Below the pieces are notes generated by a model. The model was not told where the DNA came from and did not search any database. It saw only the letters and a program-made list of their open reading frames with translations. 64,000 bases of DNA from JBMOOG01 sp049324535 (GTDB lineage: Bacteria > Pseudomonadota > Alphaproteobacteria > Rhodobacterales > Rhodobacteraceae), in the NCBI GenBank assembly GCA_049324535.1, contig JBMOOG010000032.1:118313-182312 (forward strand), read 5' to 3'. Below, one piece after another: positions 25,079 to 32,992 of the stretch (positions are counted from its first letter, which is position 1; every line of letters starts with the position of its first letter). A program made the position numbers and the translations under genes.

Positions 25079-27853
25079 CTAGCCCGCCTCGGCGAGGCGC
25101 CGGAGCGCCGCTTCCAGCCGGCCCGCCTCGTCCTCGGCGGCGGCGAGCTGCCCGCGCGTCTCCTCGACGACCTCTTCGGGCGCCGAGGCCACGAACTTCG
25201 GGTTGGCCAGCCGCCCGCGCAGCCCGCCGATATCCTTGCCGAGCTTGTCGAGCGCCTTGGACAGCCGCGCCCTTTCGGCAGCGATGTCGATCACACCTTC
25301 CAGCGGCAGCGCCAGCGTGCCGCCCTCGACCGCGATCGTCACCGATCCCTTCGGCGCCGCACCCTCGACCACGGTATCGAGCCGCGCAAGACGCGCGATC
25401 ATCGGCAGGTTGCGGTCCCAGGCCGCACGACCGCGCGCGTCCAGCCCGACGATCACCAGGGGCAGCTTCAGCCCCACCGGCACCCGCATCTCGGCCCGCA
25501 CCGACCGGATCTCCTCGATCACGCCGATGACCCAGTTCATCTCGCGGTCGGCCTCGGCGTCGATCAGATCCTCGCCATAGGTCGGCCAGTCGGCGTGGAT
25601 CAGCATCTTCGCCCGTCCGCCCGCCGGCGCCGTCAGGCCCCAGAGCTCTTCGGTGATGAAGGGCATGATCGGGTGCAGCAGGATCTGGCACTGGTCGAGC
25701 ACCCAGCGCATGGTCGCGCGCGTCTCGGCCGCGCCGTCGCCGTCCATAAGGGGCTTGGCGAATTCGACATACCAGTCGCAGACCTTGCCCCAGACAAAGG
25801 CGTATAGCGTCGAGGCCGCATCGTTGAACCGGAACTCCGCCAGGGCCGCGTCCACCGCCATCCGGGCCCGCGCCGTCTCGGTCAGGATCCAGCGGTTCAC
25901 CGTCAGGGTCGCCGCGGGGATGTCCCCCGCCGGAACCGTGGCGTCGAAGACGCCGTTCATCTCGGCAAAGCGGGTCGCGTTCCAGAGCTTGGTGCCGAAG
26001 TTGCGGTAGCCGGCAAAGCGGGTGGTGTCGAGCTTCAGCTCGCCCCCGAGGCTCGCCATCGAGGCGCTGGCAAAGCGCAGCGCGTCGGCGCCGTACTGGT
26101 CGATGATCTCCAGCGGGTCGATCACGTTGCCCAGCGACTTCGACATCTTCTTGCCGCGCGCGTCGCGCACGAGCCCGTGCAGATAGACGGTATGGAACGG
26201 CACCTCGCCCACGACGGCGAGCTGCATCATCATCATCCGCGCGACCCAGAAGAACAGGATGTCGAAGCCCGTGACCAGCACCGAGGTCGGGAAGTAGCGC
26301 CGCATCTCGGGCGTGTCCGCGGGCCAGCCCAGCGTGCCGATCGGCCAGAGCCCCGACGAGAACCAGGTGTCGAGCACGTCGGGGTCGCGGGTCAGCGCCC
26401 GCCCACCGGCCATCGCCTTCGCCTCGGCCTCAGTGGCCGCGCAATAGGGCGTGCCGTCGGCGTCATACCAGACCGGGATCTGGTGGCCCCACCAGAGCTG
26501 GCGCGAGATGCACCAGGGCTCGATGTTCTCGAGCCAGTGGAAATAGGTCCGCTCGCCCGAAAGGGGGGTGATCCGGGTGCGCCCGTCGCGCACCGCGTCC
26601 AGCGCCGGTTGCACAATTCTGGCCGTATCGACGAACCACTGGTCGGTCAGATAGGGCTCGATAGCAACTTTCGAACGATCACCATGGGGGACCATGTGGC
26701 GGTCGGCATCGATCCCGTCCAGCCAGTGGCCTTCTTCGGCCAGCCGCACGATCGCGCGCCGCGCCTCGTAGCGGTCCAGTCCGTCGAGCGCGAGCGCCGC
26801 CTCGGAAGGCTGCGCATCGGCAAGGAAATCGGCGTTCTCGCGCAGGTGCATCGCGGCGCGGGTGGTCATCACGTTGATCGCGCGCAGCCCGCAACGCTCG
26901 CCCACCGCCCAGTCGTTGAAGTCGTGGGCCGGCGTGATCTTCACCGCGCCGGTGCCCTTCTGCGGGTCGGCGTAGGCGTCCGCGACGATCGGGATGCGGC
27001 GTCCGACCAGCGGCAGGATCAGCTCCTTGCCGACCAGGGCCGCATAGCGCCCGTCCGCGGGGTTCACCGCGACCCCGGTGTCGCCCAGCATGGTCTCGGG
27101 CCGCGTGGTCGCGACCACCAGATAGTCGCGCGTCTCGAAGCGGGTGGGCTCGCCATCCTCGCCGAACTCGACCGGATGCTCGTAGGTCACGCCGTCGGCC
27201 AGCCGGTAGCGCAGGCGCCACAGATGGCCGTCCACCTCGACCTGCTCGACCTCGAGATCGGAAATCGCGGTTTCGAAATGCGGGTCCCAGTTCACCAGCC
27301 GCTTGCCACGGTAGATGAAGCCCTTGTTGTAAAGGTCCACGAACACACGGATAACGGCGTCGTGGAAGTTTCCCTCCTCGCCCGCGGGGGCCCCCGGCGC
27401 GCCCGACATGGTGAAGGCCTCGCGGTCCCAGTCGCACGAGGCGCCCAGCCGCTTGAGCTGCCCGATGATGGTGCCGCGCGACTTGCGCTTCTGGTCCCAG
27501 ACACGGCGCACGAAGGCCTCGCGGCCCATCTCGCGGCGCGTGGGCTCGCCGTGGGCGGCCATCTCGCGCTCGGTCACCATCTGCGTGGCGATGCCGGCGT
27601 GGTCGGTGCCCGGCTGCCAGAGCGTGTCGAAGCCGCGCATCCGGTGCCAGCGGGTCAGGATGTCCTGCAGCGTGTTGTTGAACGCATGGCCCATGTGCAG
27701 GCTGCCGGTGACGTTCGGCGGCGGGATCATGATGCAGAAGGCCGGCGCGCCCGGCTTCGCGTTCGCGCCGGCGCGGAAGGCACCGGCGGCCTCCCAGGCG
27801 GCGTAGATCCGGGCCTCGGCCTCGGCGGCGTCAAAAGTCTTTTCCATCGGCAT
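25079..27853 (-). CDS. valS: Valyl-tRNA synthetase
   Basis: A 924-residue class Ia synthetase. HIGH motif variant HMGH in PPPNVTGSLHMGHAF near residue 50, the KMSKS loop in KKMSKSLGNVIDP near 540, an editing (CP1) domain between them (TTRPETMLGDTGVAV), the anticodon domain and a C-terminal coiled coil rich in Arg/Glu/Ala typical of ValRS. Charges tRNA-Val and edits Thr. A second in-frame ATG lies 6 nt downstream. It heads the valS-DUF1992-hisC unit. Confidence 0.97.
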   Translation of the reverse strand: MPMEKTFDAAEAEARIYAAWEAAGAFRAGANAKPGAPAFCIMIPPPNVTGSLHMGHAFNNTLQDILTRWHRMRGFDTLWQPGTDHAGIATQMVTEREMAAHGEPTRREMGREAFVRRVWDQKRKSRGTIIGQLKRLGASCDWDREAFTMSGAPGAPAGEEGNFHDAVIRVFVDLYNKGFIYRGKRLVNWDPHFETAISDLEVEQVEVDGHLWRLRYRLADGVTYEHPVEFGEDGEPTRFETRDYLVVATTRPETMLGDTGVAVNPADGRYAALVGKELILPLVGRRIPIVADAYADPQKGTGAVKITPAHDFNDWAVGERCGLRAINVMTTRAAMHLRENADFLADAQPSEAALALDGLDRYEARRAIVRLAEEGHWLDGIDADRHMVPHGDRSKVAIEPYLTDQWFVDTARIVQPALDAVRDGRTRITPLSGERTYFHWLENIEPWCISRQLWWGHQIPVWYDADGTPYCAATEAEAKAMAGGRALTRDPDVLDTWFSSGLWPIGTLGWPADTPEMRRYFPTSVLVTGFDILFFWVARMMMMQLAVVGEVPFHTVYLHGLVRDARGKKMSKSLGNVIDPLEIIDQYGADALRFASASMASLGGELKLDTTRFAGYRNFGTKLWNATRFAEMNGVFDATVPAGDIPAATLTVNRWILTETARARMAVDAALAEFRFNDAASTLYAFVWGKVCDWYVEFAKPLMDGDGAAETRATMRWVLDQCQILLHPIMPFITEELWGLTAPAGGRAKMLIHADWPTYGEDLIDAEADREMNWVIGVIEEIRSVRAEMRVPVGLKLPLVIVGLDARGRAAWDRNLPMIARLARLDTVVEGAAPKGSVTIAVEGGTLALPLEGVIDIAAERARLSKALDKLGKDIGGLRGRLANPKFVASAPEEVVEETRGQLAAAEDEAGRLEAALRRLAEAG

Positions 27854-27918
27854 GCGTGAACGGCCCCGGCTTGTGCGGGACCGTTCTTAGCGCGCGGCTC
27901 GGGCGGGGGGAAGCCGCC

Positions 27919-28758
27919 TCAGCCCCGGACCGCGATGAAGGGCTGGCCGGCGATCGCTTGTCCGAAGGTCGCCGCCACCAGCGCGACATAAAGGACCGCG
28001 GCCACGATCACCGCCATTCGCGCCACGCGGTCGGGAAGCCCCCGCGCCGCGATGAGCCCCGCCACCGGCAGGATGTGCATGGCATGCGCGGCGAAGAAAT
28101 GCGCGACCCGCAGGTCGCCCACCTCGCCGCTCCAGCCCAGCAGGGCAAGCCGCGCCCCGGTCGCGGGGGTGCCCACCAGATGCGACGTGCCGGCGGCCAT
28201 GTAGCCCGCAACCGGCACGGTCAGCACGAAGGTGAGCCCCAGCCCGAGCGCCACGGCCAGGCGCAGCGCCGGGGCAAGGCCCGCGTGGCGGTTGCGGCCG
28301 ATCGCGACGCCCATGACCAGTGTGGCCGAGGTCAGCAGCACCGCGAGCACGCCCATCAGCGGGTAGAGCGCCGCCATCAGCGGAGAGCCGACGTTGAAGT
28401 GCGACCCGGTGCCGAGGGCCGCGGCGCCCGCGATCCAGAGCATCTCGGCCGAAACGGCCAGACCCACCGCCAGCGCGTAGATCCGCCAGCCGCGGCTGGC
28501 CCGCATGCCGGCGGGCAGGTAGCGCGCGAAGAACGCGAGCGTCAGCAGATAGAGCGACAGCGAAAGCTGGAACTTGATCGGCTTGAGCCAGATCGACTCG
28601 CCCTGGAACGGTCGCGGGTCGATCCGGGCCGCCGCGAGGGTCACGACGAGCGACAGGGCGAGGAAGCTGCCGAGCCGGGCAAAGGCCGGGGCATCGGCGA
28701 AAAGACCCTCCAGCGGCGAGCGCCGCGGCGGGGCGGGGCCAAGGTCAAGCGCGGTCAT
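27919..28758 (-). CDS. Multi-pass inner-membrane protein, unknown function
   Basis: A 279-residue membrane protein with about seven hydrophobic helices (for example LALSLVVTLAAARI, FQLSLSLYLLTLAFFARYL, PLMGVLAVLLTSATLVMGVA, MAVIVAAVLYVALVAATFGQ). The conserved-looking polar patches are WLKPIKFQLS and HFFAAHAMHILP, where two His face the same helix. I do not recognise the family. Its ATG overlaps the stop of the ABA4-like gene (ATGA), so the two are co-translated and probably work in the same membrane process. Confidence 0.75.
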   Translation of the reverse strand: MTALDLGPAPPRRSPLEGLFADAPAFARLGSFLALSLVVTLAAARIDPRPFQGESIWLKPIKFQLSLSLYLLTLAFFARYLPAGMRASRGWRIYALAVGLAVSAEMLWIAGAAALGTGSHFNVGSPLMAALYPLMGVLAVLLTSATLVMGVAIGRNRHAGLAPALRLAVALGLGLTFVLTVPVAGYMAAGTSHLVGTPATGARLALLGWSGEVGDLRVAHFFAAHAMHILPVAGLIAARGLPDRVARMAVIVAAVLYVALVAATFGQAIAGQPFIAVRG

Positions 28759-29195
28759 GCGTGGGACTCCGTCATGGGGGAAAAGCGGCCGTAGGTGGCG
28801 CGCAGGGCGGCAAAGGCGAGAAAGCCCGCCGGGCCGAACAGGAAGGTCAGCCCGAGACAGGGCAGGACCAGACCATGCGCGATCCCTTCGGCTCGGGCGG
28901 TCCGGACTTGCCATGCGCCTATCAGCAGGTCGAAGGCCAGGTAATGCACCCATCCCGCAAGCGCGATCCAGGGCTGGTCGAAAAGCGCCATCACCGCCGG
29001 CAGCGATCCGTATCCGCCGGTGGCGCCGGCGAAATGCCCAAGCATCACCGCGCCGTATCCGACCGCCAGCACGAGCGGGATCGCCCATCCGGCGACCAGA
29101 AGCGCGGCGCGCGGCGCAAGCGGCGCGAGGGCGAGCGCGATCCAGCCGGCAAGCGCGAGCGGATTGGCCACCTGAAACAGCATGTCCGGGGTCAT
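28755..29195 (-). CDS. ABA4-like (DUF4281) membrane protein
   Basis: A 146-residue protein with four transmembrane helices. The DUF4281/ABA4 signature is clear: WVHYLAFDLLIGAWQVRTA followed by HGLVLPCLGLTFLFGPAGFL. In plants ABA4 is required for neoxanthin synthesis; the bacterial role is unknown. The ATG at 29195 is chosen because GGAG precedes it, although the frame opens at 29273. First gene of a two-gene unit, divergent from a TetR regulator. Confidence 0.82.
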   Translation of the reverse strand: MTPDMLFQVANPLALAGWIALALAPLAPRAALLVAGWAIPLVLAVGYGAVMLGHFAGATGGYGSLPAVMALFDQPWIALAGWVHYLAFDLLIGAWQVRTARAEGIAHGLVLPCLGLTFLFGPAGFLAFAALRATYGRFSPMTESHA

Positions 29196-29245
29196 GGCGA
29201 GCTCCATCTTGACAATGGACAGTTTCTCGCTGGGATTCTTTACAA

Positions 29246-29266
29246 TGTCAAGTTCAAGTTTTGACA
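29246..29266. promoter_or_regulatory. TGTCAA-N9-TTGACA inverted repeat, candidate TetR operator
   Basis: TGTCAA at 29246-29251 and TTGACA at 29261-29266 form a 6-bp inverted repeat. A third TTGACA half-site is at 29209-29214. TTGACA also reads as a -35 hexamer on each strand, so a bound regulator would cover both promoters. The next gene downstream, 28 bp away, encodes a TetR protein. Confidence 0.5.
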
Positions 29267-29294
29267 GCGGCAAGATCTGGGGCTAGAAGAGGGC

Positions 29295-29966
29295 ATGTCC
29301 GACGACCTCGATCACCGGGCGGCCGCCGAAGAGGCCGCAGCCGACGCCTCCGGCGCCACCCCGGCGCAGCCCGCGGGCCGGCGCTACCATCATGGGGATC
29401 TGCGCGCGGCCCTGCTGGGCGCGGCGGAAGAGGAGCTGACCCATACCGGCGCCGAGGGGTTCTCGCTGCGTTCGGTTGCCAAGCGCGCGGGCGTGAGCCA
29501 TGCCGCGCCCGCCCATCACTTCGGCGATGTGGCGGGGCTTCTTGCGGCGCTCACCGCCGAGGGGTTTCGCCGGTTTCTCGACACCCAGGCCCGGCGCGAG
29601 GCGGCCGCCGCCGGCGATCCGCGCAGCCAGCTCATCGCGGCGGGACTGGGCTACATCGACTTCGCGCTGTCGAGCCCGGCCCTCTTCCGGCTGATGTTCT
29701 CGTCGGCACGGCCGGACCGGAAGTCGGACGAACTGGTCGCGGCGGCGGGAGCCGCCTATCGCCACCTGCTCGACCAGGTCGCGGCGGCCGGCGGCGGCGT
29801 CGGCCCGGACGGAGCGCCGACCGAGGATGTGGCGGCGGTCTGGGCGGTGGCGCACGGTCTGGCCGACCTGATCGGCTCGCAGCCCATGCGGCCGGTCGCG
29901 GCCCTTCCGCCCGCCGAGCGGGACGCCATGCTGGCCTCGATCATCGCGCGCGCCCTGCCGCGCTGA
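29295..29966 (+). CDS. TetR/AcrR-family transcriptional regulator
   Basis: A 223-residue regulator. The N-terminal 25 residues are Ala/Glu-rich. The TetR helix-turn-helix occupies about 30-85 (RYHHGDLRAALLGAAEEEL, SLRSVAKRAGVSHAAPAHHF), and a WHG-type ligand-binding C terminus follows (LFRLMFSS, VAHGLADLIG). Divergent from the ABA4-like/membrane protein pair, with a palindromic site in between, so it probably represses that pair and itself. Confidence 0.88.
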   Translation: MSDDLDHRAAAEEAAADASGATPAQPAGRRYHHGDLRAALLGAAEEELTHTGAEGFSLRSVAKRAGVSHAAPAHHFGDVAGLLAALTAEGFRRFLDTQARREAAAAGDPRSQLIAAGLGYIDFALSSPALFRLMFSSARPDRKSDELVAAAGAAYRHLLDQVAAAGGGVGPDGAPTEDVAAVWAVAHGLADLIGSQPMRPVAALPPAERDAMLASIIARALPR

Positions 29967-29976
29967 CCGGCCGGGG

Positions 29977-30465
29977 TCAGTTGCCCCGCCGCGCCGCCTC
30001 GATCGCCGCGATGTCGATCTTGCGCATCGTCATCATCGCCTGCATGGCGCGGCGCGCCGCCGCGGGGTCGGGATCGTGGATGGCCGCCATCAGCGCCCGC
30101 GGTACGATCTGCCACGACACTCCGAAACGATCGCGGCACCAGCTGCAGGCGCTTTCCGCGCCGCCGTTGGACACGATCGCATCCCAGAGCCGGTCGGTCT
30201 CCTCCTGCGTGTCGGTGAAGACCTGGAACGACACCGCCTCGCTGTGGTGAAAGGACGGGCCGCCGTTCAGGCCGACGAAGGGCTGGCCGAGCACGGTGAA
30301 CTCGACCGTCAGCTCGCCGCCTTCGGGCATCGACGGATTGTCGGCCGGCGACCTCAGGATGCGGCCGACACGGCTGTCGGGAAAGGTTGCCGCGTAGAAC
30401 TCGGCCGCCTCGCGGGCGTTGCCGTCGAACCAGAGGCAGGTGACGATGCGGTGCTTGCCGGTCAT
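29977..30465 (-). CDS. PhnB/VOC-fold protein (3-dmu-9_3-mt domain)
   Basis: A 162-residue protein of the PhnB-like vicinal-oxygen-chelate fold. It shows VTCLWFDGNAREAAEFYAA at the N terminus, GGPSFHHSEAVSFQV in the middle and CSWCRDRFGVSWQIVP toward the end, which is the usual pattern of this family. Enzymatic activity is unproven for most members. Last gene of a three-gene minus-strand unit with the VOC and DUF1428 genes. Confidence 0.85.
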   Translation of the reverse strand: MTGKHRIVTCLWFDGNAREAAEFYAATFPDSRVGRILRSPADNPSMPEGGELTVEFTVLGQPFVGLNGGPSFHHSEAVSFQVFTDTQEETDRLWDAIVSNGGAESACSWCRDRFGVSWQIVPRALMAAIHDPDPAAARRAMQAMMTMRKIDIAAIEAARRGN

Positions 30466-30472
30466 GGCGTGC

Positions 30473-31228
30473 TCACCTCGGCCCGACGAAGGCGACCATC
30501 GCGCCCTGCGGATCCTGCACCTGGATGATCCAGGCGCCGCCCGGCACCTCCATCGGGCCGTTCAGGACCCGCCCGCCCGTCGCAGCGATGCGCCCGACCG
30601 CGCCGTCGATCCCGTCAAGCCCGAAATACGGCAGCCAGAACGACCGGTCCATGCCGGGCATCAGGCGCATCATGCCGCCGATGTCGGTGCCGCCATGCGC
30701 GACGATGTCGTAGGACCCCATCGCGCCCATGTCCAGGCTGCGCGAGGGCGTCCAGCCGAACACCTGCGCGTAGAAGGCCATGGCCGCCTTCGGGTCGCGG
30801 CTCATCAGCTCGTGCCAGTTGCCATGACCGGGCTTGCGCTGGTCGAAGGCGCCGCCCGAGCCGCCCGGCAGGGGCTCGAGCAGGCCGAAGACCGCCCCCT
30901 GCGGGTCCGCGGCGATCGCGAAGCGCCCGGTGCCGGGAATCTCGGCAAGGTCCTTGTGGACGGTGCCGCCCGCCCGTCGGATGGCGGCGACCGTCGCCTC
31001 GCCGTCGTCCACCGCGACATAGACCATCCAGAAGGCCGGCATGTCCGGACTCTCGGGCCGCATCGCCCCCGCGACCATGTCGCCGCCGATGCTGGCCAGC
31101 CGGTAGTCGAAACCGGGCATCCCGGCCGACGCGAAGGTCCAGCCCGCAATCCCGGAATAGAAGGATTGCGCGCCGTCGAGATCCGGGGTGGTCAGCTCGT
31201 ACCAGCACGGGGTTCCAAGATGCGCCAT
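30473..31228 (-). CDS. VOC-family protein with two glyoxalase-like domains
   Basis: A 251-residue protein made of two similar VOC modules (residues about 5-115 and 130-245). Each begins with an aromatic strand (CWYELTTPD, NWHELMSRD) and contains an FY-GWT segment (SFYSGIAGWTF, AFYAQVFGWTP). Members resemble glyoxalase/bleomycin-resistance proteins; the substrate is unknown. Its ATG overlaps the DUF1428 stop (TGATG), so translation is coupled. Confidence 0.85.
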   Translation of the reverse strand: MAHLGTPCWYELTTPDLDGAQSFYSGIAGWTFASAGMPGFDYRLASIGGDMVAGAMRPESPDMPAFWMVYVAVDDGEATVAAIRRAGGTVHKDLAEIPGTGRFAIAADPQGAVFGLLEPLPGGSGGAFDQRKPGHGNWHELMSRDPKAAMAFYAQVFGWTPSRSLDMGAMGSYDIVAHGGTDIGGMMRLMPGMDRSFWLPYFGLDGIDGAVGRIAATGGRVLNGPMEVPGGAWIIQVQDPQGAMVAFVGPR

Positions 31229-31584
31229 CACGCGGCCCCCTCTTCGAGGATCGGGACGAACCCGCCCCAGATCATGCGCTTGCCGTCGAAGTGCATATCG
31301 GGCGGCGGGCCGGTCATCTCGGCCATCATCGTCTTGTAGGCGGCGTCGCGGGTGGCCCTGTCGGGCCAGACCATCCAGGCGAAGACCACGGTTTCCTCGG
31401 GCTCTGTCGCAACCGCGCGCAGGAAATCGGTCTGCTTGCCGGCTGGGACATCATCGCCCCAGGCGACCGTCAGCGACCGCGCCCCGAGCTTCCGGAAGGA
31501 GGGCCACCACTTCGCCTCATGCGCGCGGTAGTCCTCGCGCCGGGCGGTGGGGACGGGGATGACGAAGCCGTCGATATAGCTCAT
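31228..31584 (-). CDS. DUF1428 (YbaA-like) protein
   Basis: A 118-residue ferredoxin-like-fold protein with the DUF1428 signature: YIDGFVIPVP at the start, VFAWMVWPDRATRDAAY in the middle, and MHFDGKRMIWGGF at the end. Function unknown. First gene of the DUF1428-VOC-PhnB unit, divergent from the HxlR-SCP2 regulator across a 69-bp gap that contains an A-tract (31635-31640). Confidence 0.87.
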   Translation of the reverse strand: MSYIDGFVIPVPTARREDYRAHEAKWWPSFRKLGARSLTVAWGDDVPAGKQTDFLRAVATEPEETVVFAWMVWPDRATRDAAYKTMMAEMTGPPPDMHFDGKRMIWGGFVPILEEGAA

Positions 31585-31653
31585 GGCGATTCCTCCCTGC
31601 GACGATCGGTCCCGGAAGACTGAGCTTGTCGGTTACAAAAAACAACTGATAGA

Positions 31654-32331
31654 TTGCAGAACATGACTGAAACCGGCGATACATCGCGCAAGAGCTATGA
31701 GGAAGGGTGCATCGCCGCCCACGCGCTCGACCTTGTCGGCGACCGCTGGGCGCTTCTCGTCGTGCGCGAACTGATGCTCGGCCCCAAGCGGTTCGGCGCT
31801 CTTCGCGACGGCCTGCCGGGGATCAGCGCCAACATCCTGACGCGCCGGCTGGTCGAGCTCGAGGCCCAGGGCGTGCTCGTGCGCCGGAGGCTTCCGCCGC
31901 CGGCCGATGTTCCGGTCTACGATCTGACGGCGCCGGGGCGCCGGCTGCGGCCGGTCATCGAGGCGCTCTGCCGCTGGGGTGCCGGCATGCCGGGGCACGA
32001 TCCGCGGCTCTTCATCAGCCCGACCGCTCTCATGATCTCGATGGGGGCGATGATCGACCGCAAGGCGGCGCGCGCGCTTCGCATCGCCGTCGGCTTCGAT
32101 CTCGGGGCCGAACGGTTCGATGCCCGGCTGGAAGGCGGGCGTTTCATCGCCAGCCCGGCGGCCGAGCCGCAGGGCGATCTGGTGTTCCGCGGAGCGCCCA
32201 ATGCGGTGGCCTCGGCCGTCTACGCCCGCCGGCCGCTGCCCGAGACGCTGGCCGCCGGAGCGGTGACGCTGGACGGCGACCCGGCGCTGGGCCAGCGCTT
32301 CGTCGATCTCTTCGACCTGCGCCGCGACTGA
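31654..32331 (+). CDS. HxlR-family regulator with C-terminal SCP2-like domain
   Basis: A 225-residue protein. Residues about 12-105 form an HxlR winged helix (CIAAHALDLVGDRWALLVVR, GLPGISANILTRRLVELE). The C-terminal half (about 140-222) resembles a sterol-carrier-protein-2 ligand pocket (GDLVFRGAPNAVASAVYAR, AVTLDGDPALGQRFVDLF). That suggests a regulator sensing a hydrophobic ligand directly. It probably controls the divergent DUF1428-VOC-PhnB operon. A second ATG at 31663 is an alternative start. Confidence 0.87.
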   Translation: MQNMTETGDTSRKSYEEGCIAAHALDLVGDRWALLVVRELMLGPKRFGALRDGLPGISANILTRRLVELEAQGVLVRRRLPPPADVPVYDLTAPGRRLRPVIEALCRWGAGMPGHDPRLFISPTALMISMGAMIDRKAARALRIAVGFDLGAERFDARLEGGRFIASPAAEPQGDLVFRGAPNAVASAVYARRPLPETLAAGAVTLDGDPALGQRFVDLFDLRRD

Positions 32332-32337
32332 GCGCGG

Positions 32338-32769
32338 TCAGACCGCCCGGTCCATCTTGGTCGAGAGGTGGATGAGGCTTTCCGACGACTTCACCCCCGG
32401 CATCTCGCCGATCTGGTCCAGCACCCCGTCGAGCACCGTGGTGGAGGGGGCGGCGACCTGCAGCAGCAGATCGACCCGGCCCGAGGTGGTGTGCACCCGC
32501 TCGACCTCGGGGATGGACTTCAGCCGGGTCAGGATCGCGGCCTGCGCGCGGTTCTCGATGGTCAGGAGCACCGTCGCCCGGATCCGGCCCTGGCGCGCCG
32601 CCTCGCCGAGCTTGACCGTGTAGCCCGCGATCACGCCCGAGGTCTCCAGCCGTTCCAGCCGGGCCTGGATGGTGGACCGCGCGACCTTGAGCTTGCGCGC
32701 AAGCGTGGCCACCGAGATTCGGGCATCCGCCCCCAGTTGGCCCAGGATGGCGCGGTCAAGGTCGTCCAA
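32338..32769 (-). CDS. Lrp/AsnC-family transcriptional regulator
   Basis: A 143-residue Lrp-type regulator: an N-terminal helix-turn-helix (LDRAILGQLGADARISVATL, ARSTIQARLERLE) and a C-terminal RAM ligand-binding domain (VERVHTTSGRVDLLLQVAAP). Divergent from the ornithine decarboxylase gene, 223 bp away, so regulation of that gene by an amino acid is plausible but not shown. Direct CGGCAAAT repeats (32813, 32823) lie in the shared upstream region. Confidence 0.9.
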   Translation of the reverse strand: MDDLDRAILGQLGADARISVATLARKLKVARSTIQARLERLETSGVIAGYTVKLGEAARQGRIRATVLLTIENRAQAAILTRLKSIPEVERVHTTSGRVDLLLQVAAPSTTVLDGVLDQIGEMPGVKSSESLIHLSTKMDRAV

Positions 32770-32909
32770 AATGCATCACCGGCGATTTGATTTCCGTCTT
32801 CGTCATTATATCGGCAAATTCCGGCAAATCTACTCTTTTGATCGGTCAGTTCGTGAACCAAATACCGCGCACTTCGTTCAGGAAAAGGGCGGCTCATACG
32901 CACCTGGCC

Positions 32910-32992
32910 TGGTTGGTAGAAACGCGTAAGCGTCTCCCGACCCGTCGAGCCGGGGCAAGAGGTGGCTGCGCTCTGTTGGCGGGAGCAGGCCG
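32910..32992 (+). ncRNA. Structured 5' leader of ornithine decarboxylase (candidate speF motif)
   Basis: The 83 nt before the start contain three stems: ACGC-GTAA-GCGT (32922-32933, a GNRA tetraloop); CCCG...CGGG (about 32936-32954); and GCTC (32970-32973) pairing with GAGC (32983-32986). The last stem includes the Shine-Dalgarno GGGAG, 7 nt before the ATG. An alphaproteobacterial RNA motif upstream of ornithine decarboxylase genes (speF) is known. Position and RBS sequestration fit it, but I cannot test the covariance model. Part of this could simply be untranslated leader. Confidence 0.5.
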
